DNA from: an uncultured Lacticaseibacillus sp.
GTDB taxonomy: Bacteria > Bacillota > Bacilli > Lactobacillales > Lactobacillaceae
Length of the DNA: 19,459 nucleotides
Reading direction: 5' to 3'
Assembly: GCA_934293835.1 (NCBI GenBank)
Contig: CAKQZO010000018.1
Coordinates: 1-19,459, forward strand
Shown here: positions 7,778-13,599 of the stretch, in pieces
How the letters are laid out: the number at the start of each line of letters is the position of its first letter
Position numbering within the stretch: position 1 is the first letter of the stretch
Position numbers and translations under genes: made by a program
The notes under the pieces: generated by a model
Seen by the model: only the letters and a program-made list of their open reading frames with translations
The model's database searches: none
What the model was told of the DNA's origin: nothing

Positions 7778-8692
7778 TTAAGCTTGCGGGGTGGTGCCTT
7801 TTTTGTCAACCGCATGGCCGCCGAATTGGTTCCGCAGTGCGGCCACAACCTTGCCCGTCATCGTGTCGTCTTCTTCGGAGCGGTAGCGCATCATCAAGGC
7901 GCTCGAGATTACTGGCGTCGGCACATGCAACCGGAGGCCTTCTTCGACCGTCCAGGCGCCTTCGCCGCTGGAGTGCATCACGCCGCGAATCTCGTCGAGT
8001 TTCGGGTCTTCAGAGAAGGCCGATTGCGCGAGTTGCATCAGCCAACCGCGAATCACCGAACCGTGGTCCCAGAGCTTGGCGACCGCTTCGTTGTCGTAGT
8101 CGAAGTCCGACTTGGCCAGCACGTCGAAGCCTTCGCCGATCGCCTGCATCATGCCGTATTCGATCCCGTTGTGCACCATCTTCAGATAGTGGCCAGAGCC
8201 GGCAGGACCGGTATAGAGATACCCATCATCTTGGGCGATTGCCTGAAACAGCGGCTCAATCACCGGCCAAGTCGCCTTGTCGCCACCGATCATGAAATTA
8301 CCATCGTGGCGGGCGCCTTCCATGCCTCCAGAAGTCCCGGCGTCGAAGAACTTGATGCCCAGCTCCGCCAACTGATCGTTATGGCTCAAAGAGTCTTGAT
8401 AAAACGAATTTCCGCCATCAATCACGATGTCGCCTTCGCTCAATAAATTGGCGAGTTGATCGATGCACGCCTGCGTCGGGTGGCCAGCAGGTACCATCAC
8501 CCAGACGATCTTCGGGGTCGGTAGCGCCTGGACCATCGCTTCAACGGACGTATAAGCCGTCGCGCCGGTCGCCCCGACTTCTGCACGCGCCTGCGCACTC
8601 AGATCGAAAGCCGCAACCTCGATGTCGTGATCGCGCATGTTCTTCACCAAGTTCATTCCCATTTTACCTAAGCCGATCATTCCGATATTCAT
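7778..8692 (-). CDS. gnd: 6-phosphogluconate dehydrogenase, decarboxylating (short YqeC/GntZ-type)
   Basis: It converts 6-phosphogluconate with NAD(P)+ to ribulose 5-phosphate and CO2. At 304 aa it belongs to the short class (about 300 aa) rather than the 470-aa class. The N-terminal Rossmann motif is GMIGLGKMG (4-12). The substrate block IDGGNSFYQDS and FDAGTSGGMEGA follow, then KMVHNGIEYGMMQAIGEG, containing the catalytic lysine and glutamate expected in the family. AAGGAG precedes the ATG. Transcription starts from a strong promoter at 8735-8763 with an inverted repeat in its spacer. It is the first gene of the gluconate operon. Cofactor preference is not settled here. Confidence 0.94.
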   Translation of the reverse strand: MNIGMIGLGKMGMNLVKNMRDHDIEVAAFDLSAQARAEVGATGATAYTSVEAMVQALPTPKIVWVMVPAGHPTQACIDQLANLLSEGDIVIDGGNSFYQDSLSHNDQLAELGIKFFDAGTSGGMEGARHDGNFMIGGDKATWPVIEPLFQAIAQDDGYLYTGPAGSGHYLKMVHNGIEYGMMQAIGEGFDVLAKSDFDYDNEAVAKLWDHGSVIRGWLMQLAQSAFSEDPKLDEIRGVMHSSGEGAWTVEEGLRLHVPTPVISSALMMRYRSEEDDTMTGKVVAALRNQFGGHAVDKKGTTPQA

Positions 8693-8734
8693 ATTACGCG
8701 CTCCTTATTGGGTCTCCGTCTTAACTTCGCTCTT

Positions 8735-8763
8735 AGTATATGAAAAATATTTACATATATCAA
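8735..8763 (-). promoter_or_regulatory. gnd promoter
   Basis: On the minus strand, TTGATA (8758-8763) and TATACT (8735-8740) are separated by exactly 17 bp. The left arm of the inverted-repeat operator (8742-8755) fills the spacer, so a bound regulator would compete with RNA polymerase. Confidence 0.8.
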
Positions 8764-8787
8764 GTTAGAATTGTGTAAATATTTTTC
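8742..8787. promoter_or_regulatory. RpiR-type operator: perfect 14-bp inverted repeat
   Basis: GAAAAATATTTACA (8742-8755) and its exact reverse complement TGTAAATATTTTTC (8774-8787) are separated by 18 bp, 32 bp centre to centre (about three helical turns). One arm sits in the gnd promoter spacer; the other lies just upstream of the regulator's own -10. This fits control of both genes by the adjacent RpiR-family protein, which is inferred from position. Confidence 0.75.
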
Positions 8788-8798
8788 TCATCGAATCA

Positions 8799-8807
8799 TG
8801 ATATACT
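8799..8807 (+). promoter_or_regulatory. extended -10 promoter of the RpiR regulator gene
   Basis: TGATATACT is an extended -10 (TG-N-TATACT) 23 bp before the start codon. There is no good -35; the operator arm at 8774-8787 occupies that area. Confidence 0.55.
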
Positions 8808-8830
8808 GGAAGCATTCGGAGGAACCCAGC

Positions 8831-9673
8831 ATGCATAACTTCGCGCTACAATTCACCGCCAGCCGTGAGCGCCTCAGCACCAAGGAGAAGACGCTTGGCG
8901 ACTATCTCAGCCGCCATCAACAAGCGGCCTCGAACTGGTCGATCTCAACACTCAGCGAAAAAACCGGGGTCTCGACGGCCACGATTTCGCGCTTCGCCAA
9001 GAACCTCGGCTACGCCAACTTCCAAGGGCTGCGACTCGCGCTCGCCCAGCCGCCGGCAACCAGTTCGCATCAGTTGTTTGAAGAAATCGGCGATCATGAT
9101 GCCTTGCTGACGATGGCCGACAAAGTCTTCGCCGCCAACGTCGACGCCTTGCAAGCCACTGCCGGCAACCTCACCGAGGCGACCTTGCAACAGGCCGTCG
9201 AGCTGCTCACGCAAGCCAAGCAGGTGGGGCTGTTCGGGTTAGGGGCCAGCAACCTGGTCGCCTTAGATGGTTACCACAAGTTTTTGCGGACCCCGATCAA
9301 CGCAACTTACGCCAGTGATTTTCACATGCAGCTGATGGCGATCACGCGCCTGACTTCAGCCGACTGCGCCGTCGTGATCTCACACACCGGCACCGATCGC
9401 GACGCCTTGGCCCTTGCGCAAGTTGCACACGACCACCATGTGCCGCTGATTGTGATCACCGGCGCCGCCAAGTCACCGATCGCCCGCCTCGCCACCGTAC
9501 AATTCATCGCGATCGCCGAGGAAACTCAGTATCGCGTCGAGGCCTTGCACGCCTTGATCGCCCAGCTGTCGCTGATGGACACGCTGTTTATCTTATGCGC
9601 CGTTAAGCTGGACGAAGGCTCCGCCGCGGTTCTCGCTCAGATCCGCAAGACGATCACCAAGACGCGCCAATAG
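8831..9673 (+). CDS. RpiR/MurR-family transcriptional regulator, probable gluconate-operon regulator
   Basis: RpiR proteins bind DNA through an N-terminal helix-turn-helix and sense phosphosugars with a C-terminal SIS domain. From the ATG at 8831 the protein is 280 aa, the usual length. Its HTH lies near residues 30-60 (ISTLSEKTGVSTATISRFAKNLGYANFQGLR). The SIS domain at about 115-245 contains VGLFGLGASN and VISHTGTDRD. An in-frame ATG exists at 8771, but it lies within the operator region; GGAGG at 8818-8822 is 8 nt before 8831 and decides the start. It is divergent from gnd. 6-phosphogluconate or a related phosphosugar is the likely effector by context only. A strong terminator follows. Confidence 0.9.
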   Translation: MHNFALQFTASRERLSTKEKTLGDYLSRHQQAASNWSISTLSEKTGVSTATISRFAKNLGYANFQGLRLALAQPPATSSHQLFEEIGDHDALLTMADKVFAANVDALQATAGNLTEATLQQAVELLTQAKQVGLFGLGASNLVALDGYHKFLRTPINATYASDFHMQLMAITRLTSADCAVVISHTGTDRDALALAQVAHDHHVPLIVITGAAKSPIARLATVQFIAIAEETQYRVEALHALIAQLSLMDTLFILCAVKLDEGSAAVLAQIRKTITKTRQ

Positions 9674-9700
9674 CGAGTCGCCGAATCTCACGCCACGCAA

Positions 9701-9738
9701 AAACCGGGCAAAGCCTTGAATCTGGCTTTGCCCGGTTT
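9701..9738. terminator. bidirectional terminator between the RpiR gene and array B
   Basis: A perfect 15-bp stem (9701-9715 with 9724-9738) has an 8-nt loop. On the plus strand TTTCTTC follows; on the minus strand GGTTTTTGCG follows. It closes the regulator gene and, from the other side, the aldo/keto reductase transcript after it passes through array B. The right arm runs directly into the B repeat flank TCTTCGTCGAGC. Confidence 0.9.
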
Positions 9739-9745
9739 CTTCGTC

Positions 9746-10095
9746 GAGCTGCGTGGCGCAATGCGCTAGGCCTAACGGCACGATCAACTGCGCGAACAAG
9801 TTCGCTCCGTTGTTCGCACACGTTACGCTACACGCAAAAAAACGCGCCACTTCGCTCTGGGTTCTTCGTCGAGCTACACGTGGCCAATGGGCTAGGCCTA
9901 ACGGCACTAATGTCTGCGCGAACAAGTTCGCTCCGCCATTAGTACACGTTACGCTACGCCCTAAGTGCGGCCACGCTTCGCTCTGGGTTCTTCGTCCAGC
10001 TATATAGGGCAACGCGGTTGCGTCTAAGCCATCTCGGACGTCCACCGGCCTCCAAGCCGACTTAGACACACCGCTAAGCCCGTCCTGTTTCGCTC
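9746..10095 (-). repeat. structured repeat array B: three diverged units
   Basis: The units are 9746-9857, 9871-9983 and about 9997-10095, with 13-nt linkers reading GACGAAGAACCCA on the minus strand. In minus-strand sense the second stems are GTGGCGC/GCGCCAC, CGTGGCC/GGCCACG and, in the degenerate third unit, GGGC/GCCC: different sequence, same pairing. The first two share the core GCGTAACG ... GAGCGAACTTGTTCGCGC ... CCGTTAGGCCTAG, with local stems ACTAATG/CATTAGT versus CAAC/GTTG. The third unit instead has GTCTAAG/CTTAGAC and CGGT/ACCG and resembles array A (shared GCTTGGAG and GGCTTAGAC). The array starts 4 nt after the stop of the aldo/keto reductase gene, on its sense strand. The 426-bp gap holds nothing else besides the terminator. 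Confidence 0.9.
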
Positions 10096-10099
10096 TGGT

Positions 10100-10960
10100 T
10101 TAGAAGTTTGCGGTGTCTGGGTCGGTGTATTCGCCGGCTAAGCCGGCTTGGGCATCGATGACTTCCATGTCGTGATGGGATAGCTCGAAGTCAAACAGCT
10201 CGGTGTTTTGCTGAATGCGTGCTTCGTGCACCGACTTCGGCAACGGCAAGAAGTCGTGTTGCAGTGACCAGCGCAATACGAGCTGGGCAACAGACTTACC
10301 GTAGCGTTCCGCCATCTTCTGCAATTCCTTGACGCCGAAAATCTTCCCTGTGCCAAGTGGGCTGTAAGCTTCGTTTAGCATGCCGTGGGCCTTATTGTAG
10401 GCAACCAGTTCTGGCTGGCGATCCGAGGGGTTCAAGAAAATTTGGTTGACCATCGGGTTGACCGTCGCCGTTTTGTACAGTTCTTCGAGATGGTGCTCAC
10501 GGAAGTTGGACACCCCGATTGCACGCGCCTTGCCGGCCTTCAAAATGGCTTCCATCGCGCGCCAAGTCTCGGCGTTGACTTCCTGCCAGTGATCCCGATA
10601 TTGCGCCGGGTTCGGCCAGTGGATCAGATACAAGTCGACGTAATCGACCCCGAGCTTGGTGAGGCTGGTGTCGATCGCCTTCATCGCATTGTCATAGCCA
10701 TGATCGGCATTCCACAGCTTCGTGGTCAAAAACAGGTCATCACGCGCGATACCAGAAGCCTTGATCCCGGCACCAACACTCTCTTCGTTGCCATATGCCG
10801 CCGCGGTATCGATGTGGCGATAACCTGCCGCGATTGCGGCCTCAACGCTGGCCTTGGCCACATCACCGTCAGGCGTCTGCCAAGTCCCAAACCCAACGAT
10901 TGGAATCTTGACGCCATTGGTCAAGGTGTAAGTGTCCGTTAACTTTGTCAAATGTGCCAT
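10100..10960 (-). CDS. aldo/keto reductase (AKR, 2,5-diketogluconate reductase-like)
   Basis: This is a cytoplasmic NAD(P)H-dependent reductase of aldehydes, ketones or keto sugars. The 286-aa protein shows the full AKR catalytic tetrad: Asp51 (GYRHIDTAAAYGNE), Tyr56, Lys81 (TTKLWN) and His114 (YLIHWPN). GVSNF and the C-terminal nucleotide-binding LPLPKSVHEARIQQN stretch are present. AGGAGG precedes the ATG. It lies 18 bp after the Gfo/Idh-type gene, so the two form an operon, suggesting related sugar or polyol redox steps; the substrate is unknown. Array B starts 4 nt past its stop. Confidence 0.92.
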   Translation of the reverse strand: MAHLTKLTDTYTLTNGVKIPIVGFGTWQTPDGDVAKASVEAAIAAGYRHIDTAAAYGNEESVGAGIKASGIARDDLFLTTKLWNADHGYDNAMKAIDTSLTKLGVDYVDLYLIHWPNPAQYRDHWQEVNAETWRAMEAILKAGKARAIGVSNFREHHLEELYKTATVNPMVNQIFLNPSDRQPELVAYNKAHGMLNEAYSPLGTGKIFGVKELQKMAERYGKSVAQLVLRWSLQHDFLPLPKSVHEARIQQNTELFDFELSHHDMEVIDAQAGLAGEYTDPDTANF

Positions 10961-10978
10961 TGTAGTCCTCCTACTTCA

Positions 10979-11998
10979 TTAATGTAAATTTTTCACGCCA
11001 GTTTCGAGCATCTGCATCACCAGCAGCGTCTCGTCGTCGGTAGTCACCTTCTGCGCCCCGTCCACGATCGTTGCGTAGACCCCTTGGTAGACGCGGCCAT
11101 AATCGCCGCGCACCGTCGGCACCTTTTCTTGATGGTACTGCCCGTCATCATCGACATACGTCAACATACCATAGTCTTCCGGTCGATCAAGGCCAAAGTC
11201 GGCGTGGTCCGGCAAGTACCAATGCTTCAGATCATACTCCTGCCGGTCGGTGTCTTGCTTGATGAAGCTTCCGCGGCGACCATAAACGGCAAAACTCGGC
11301 CGGCTGGTAAGGCGGAAGTAACTCGACTGTACGCAGACTTTCAGCGCGCCGTAATACAGATCAACCGTGAAGTCGTCATTCATGTGCCCGCTACCGAGCA
11401 ACTGGCGGACATCGTAGCGCACGTTGTCGGGCTTACCAAAATAGCCGACAATCTGATCAAGCGTGTGGGTGCCGTGGCCATAGAGAAAACTGTTCGCGGC
11501 CGAAAATGGTTCGTTTTCCGGCACCTCAGGGCGATAGTAATCAAAAGCCGAGTCCAGTTCGGTCAGCTCACCGAGCTTGCCCGATGCGATCACCGCCTGC
11601 ACGGTCAACCAATCCGAATCAAAGCGCCGGTTGGTGTAGCACTGCAAGAACAAGCCCTTGGACCGTGCCAACGCAAACAGCGCCTCTGCTTGCGCGGCCG
11701 TTTCGGTGAACGGTTTTTCCAACAACACGTTCTTACCATGATTCAGCGCCTCTCGCGCCAACGCTTCATGGGAACTGGCCGGTGTGGTGATTACCACCAG
11801 CTGAATTTGCGGATCATCATAGATATCCGCAACGCCGGTGGTGTAGTGCACGCCAGGCACCGGTTGCCAAGGCGAATCCGTATGCCGCGCGTAAATCGTT
11901 TTGACCCGAAACTGCTCGCGAAGCTGTAATACAAAGGGAAGATGGTAGCGATTGGTGCTTTTACCATTCCCGATATAAGCGATCGTTAAAGGTTGCAT
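10979..11998 (-). CDS. Gfo/Idh/MocA-family oxidoreductase
   Basis: NAD(P)-dependent dehydrogenases of this family act on sugars, inositols or their derivatives. The protein is 339 aa from the ATG at 11996-11998. An N-terminal Rossmann segment (TIAYIGNGKSTNRYHLPF) is followed by VVITTPASSHEALAREAL and the family EKPFTET motif near residue 97, whose lysine is commonly catalytic; GHGTHTLDQIVGYFG lies in the C-terminal substrate domain. The frame is open 17 codons further upstream, but GGAGG ends 9 nt before 11998 and the promoter lies within the extension, so the shorter start is used. It is the first gene of a pair with the aldo/keto reductase. Substrate unknown. Confidence 0.9.
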   Translation of the reverse strand: MQPLTIAYIGNGKSTNRYHLPFVLQLREQFRVKTIYARHTDSPWQPVPGVHYTTGVADIYDDPQIQLVVITTPASSHEALAREALNHGKNVLLEKPFTETAAQAEALFALARSKGLFLQCYTNRRFDSDWLTVQAVIASGKLGELTELDSAFDYYRPEVPENEPFSAANSFLYGHGTHTLDQIVGYFGKPDNVRYDVRQLLGSGHMNDDFTVDLYYGALKVCVQSSYFRLTSRPSFAVYGRRGSFIKQDTDRQEYDLKHWYLPDHADFGLDRPEDYGMLTYVDDDGQYHQEKVPTVRGDYGRVYQGVYATIVDGAQKVTTDDETLLVMQMLETGVKNLH

Positions 11999-12022
11999 CA
12001 GACTTCCTCCTTTAGTATCTAA

Positions 12023-12052
12023 TTTATACCAACATCCCCGGAGACACAATAA
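12023..12052 (-). promoter_or_regulatory. promoter of the Gfo/Idh-aldo/keto reductase operon
   Basis: On the minus strand, an extended -10 TGGTATAAA (hexamer 12023-12028) pairs with TTATTG (12047-12052) at 18 bp. Just upstream are short dyads, GCAC/GTGC (12054-12067) and TAAGTG/CACTTA (12061-12066 with 12085-12090), which could be operator sites; no regulator is identified. Confidence 0.55.
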
Positions 12053-12171
12053 CGCACCTATAAGTGCCTAACCCAACAGCCAGACACTTAATATTATGAG
12101 AAAACATCTTAATTATTGGCAGGATCAAATATTCGCAACCGATTACATTCCGTGTGATAATACCATCAAGC

Positions 12172-12343
12172 GTTGGTGAAGGGCATCTGTTGGCCGGTCC
12201 TACGGTGTTTTTTGCACTCCCAGCAATCTTAGGAGACCGTTCACAGTGTTCTTTCGGGAAGACTGGATCTCCAGTTCCAGAGTCGACACTGAAGGCGGGT
12301 TACGCTACTACCGTCATTCGGGACGAACGGACATTGCACCAAC
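12172..12343. other. unrecognised structured intergenic segment (D)
   Basis: No convincing gene lies between 12053 and 12457. The segment is enclosed by GTTGGTG (12172-12178) and CACCAAC (12337-12343). It contains further complementary pairs: CGGTCCTA with TAGG..ACCG, CAGTGT/ACACTG, ACTGG-ATCT-CCAGT, and CCGT/ACGG around TTCG-GGA-CGAA. Just outside is a 6-bp hairpin CACCTG-GTGA-CAGGTG at 12345-12360. It shares GTTACGCTAC with the array B units, in the opposite sense to array C. It may be a diverged larger relative of the repeats or a separate RNA. It does not match RNase P RNA, tmRNA, SRP RNA or a T-box as far as I can see. Confidence 0.35.
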
Positions 12344-12457
12344 CACCTGGTGACAGGTGAAGGCTGTCTAAGGTCGGAATCGAAACGCGTTGCAACGCAA
12401 ACTAGATTTAGGGGTCTAAGATAATCTCGATGGCGTCACGACACATTCAGTTACACA

Positions 12458-12811
12458 GAGCGAAGCTGAGCGTACTTAGGGCTGTCTGTAAGGCAGGCTG
12501 AGGTGCTGGCGAACTTTGCCAGTGCTGAGGCATGACCTACAGGCAAGCCCGTTGCTCAGCGAAGCTCGACTAGACACAGAGCGGAATTCGGCGCACTTAG
12601 CGCGTCGCGTAACGTGTGCTCATCGCGGAGCGAACTTGTTCGCGCAGTGATGAGTACCGTTAGGCCTAGCGCGTTGCCGAATGCAGCTTGACTAGACACA
12701 GAGCGGAGCAACCCGCACTTAGCGATGGGATAAGGTAGATTGGACTCGTGCCGGCAGCGCCGGTGCGTGACCGAGATGACTTATCTGCAATCGCGTTGGG
12801 TTGCGTAGCTC
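12458..12811 (+). repeat. structured repeat array C: three diverged units
   Basis: The units are 12458-12567, 12579-12689 and 12701-12811, with two identical 11-nt linkers GACTAGACACA. Second stems are GCTGAGC/GCTCAGC, TTCGGC/GCCGAA and GCAACCC/GGGTTGC; third stems are GGGCT/AGCCC, GCGC/GCGC and GCGAT/ATCGC. Each has ACTTAG after the 5' arm and GTT before the 3' arm. The middle unit shares the GCGTAACG ... GAGCGAACTTGTTCGCGC ... CCGTTAGGCCTAG core with array B. Sense is plus, opposite to the flanking genes, so unlike A and B it is not a plain 3' UTR of a neighbour. GATAAT at 12420-12425 is a weak candidate -10 for its transcription. Confidence 0.9.
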
Positions 12812-13073
12812 GACTACGAAAGGAGGATCGCCCACAACCAGTCGCAAACAGACACGTCATTTTTCCCGGGAACACCCGAAAAAAACGACAACCTCAGTAG
12901 GCCTCTTTAAGTACGCGATTCGCCCGAAATGCCCATAGCAAAAAAATACTCGTCAAATTGCTTATTTGACTTGCCCGCAAAAACTGCCGCGATACAGCAC
13001 CAGCGTACCGCGGCTTTGGTGTGTCTTCAAAGCCAGCCACGATCATGGGGCCACTTTCAGGTTCCTCGACAAC
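12812..13073. other. gene-free stretch after array C
   Basis: Only short frames of about 60 codons without ribosome sites are present, none resembling a known protein. Array C ends in GCTCGACTACGAAAGGAGG, which looks like a ribosome site, but no start codon with a useful frame follows. I see no transposase remnant or RNA gene that I can name. Confidence 0.5.
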
Positions 13074-13113
13074 CAAAAAAGCCCTGCTCGACTTGTTGGC
13101 GAAGAGCAGGACT
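13074..13113 (-). terminator. intrinsic terminator of the fuc operon
   Basis: On the minus strand AGTCCTGCTC pairs with GAGCAGGGCT (10 bp, one G-U) around a 14-nt loop, followed immediately by six Ts and GG. It lies 36 nt after the fucU stop. Confidence 0.88.
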
Positions 13114-13149
13114 CAGACTTTAACGTGTTTTGAAGAATTCAGTGACGGC

Positions 13150-13587
13150 TTAGATAACCACACCTTTTTTCAGGATCAAGTTACCATACAGCGCTGTTTC
13201 ACCGGTTTGGACGATCGCGAAGCAGTCCTTCGAGTGATCGTAAAACTCAAACCGCTCGAGTGACTTGATTTGATAATCCGGGAACGCCGCGCCGATTTTC
13301 TGGCGGTAGTCCGCCCAGATCGGTGGCTCGCCGGTCGGCACGTTCTTATCGCCAGGCACCACTGCTTGGACGACCGCCTGATACTCCGAATAAGGATCAA
13401 GCGGGGTCAAGGCCAAGATGTCTTCCAGCAGGTCTGGTACGGTCAGGCCGTCTGCACGAATGACGCGCGCGTTATTCGTCTTTGCCGGATAGTTCGCATC
13501 GGCAAGCAAAATCTCATCGCCGTGCCCCATTTCCATCAGCGTCTTCACCAACTCTGGCGATAGCCGCTTGGGAATATGATTAAGCAT
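13150..13587 (-). CDS. fucU: L-fucose mutarotase (RbsD/FucU family)
   Basis: It interconverts alpha- and beta-L-fucose anomers so that the isomerase receives its preferred form. The 145-aa protein follows FucU closely: ISPEL-like LSPELVKTLMEMGHGDEI at the N-terminus with the catalytic-region histidine, VIRADGL near residues 42-48, FEFYDHSKDCFAIVQTGE and the C-terminal YGNLILKKG. A segment of about ten residues (PGDKNVPTGEPPIWADY region) is longer than in the E. coli protein I recall. AAGGAGG overlaps the stop of the upstream transporter gene, and the gap is 12 bp. It is the last gene of the operon, followed by a strong terminator. Confidence 0.94.
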   Translation of the reverse strand: MLNHIPKRLSPELVKTLMEMGHGDEILLADANYPAKTNNARVIRADGLTVPDLLEDILALTPLDPYSEYQAVVQAVVPGDKNVPTGEPPIWADYRQKIGAAFPDYQIKSLERFEFYDHSKDCFAIVQTGETALYGNLILKKGVVI

Positions 13588-13599
13588 GTGTATCCCTCC

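Noticed and set aside
9753..10069. Open frames crossing array B on both strands
   Set aside because: They arise from the GC-rich repeat sequence, carry the repeated motif as repeated peptide, and have no ribosome sites.
12154..12360. A plus-strand 68-codon frame
   Set aside because: It has no ribosome site and spans the nested hairpins of segment D; nothing protein-like is seen.
12050..12457. T-box or other riboswitch leader for the Gfo/Idh operon, suggested by GGTTGGTGCAA on the minus strand
   Set aside because: No antiterminator block of the TGGNACCGCG type, no terminator before the gene, and a good promoter for the operon lies downstream at 12023-12052.
12053..12457. RNase P RNA, tmRNA or SRP RNA gene in the gap
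   Set aside because: None of the conserved blocks of these RNAs could be found on either strand.
12666..13076. Minus-strand frames of 60-70 codons as small genes or transposase remnants
   Set aside because: No ribosome sites, unconvincing composition, overlap with the fuc terminator T-run or array C, and no recognisable protein similarity.
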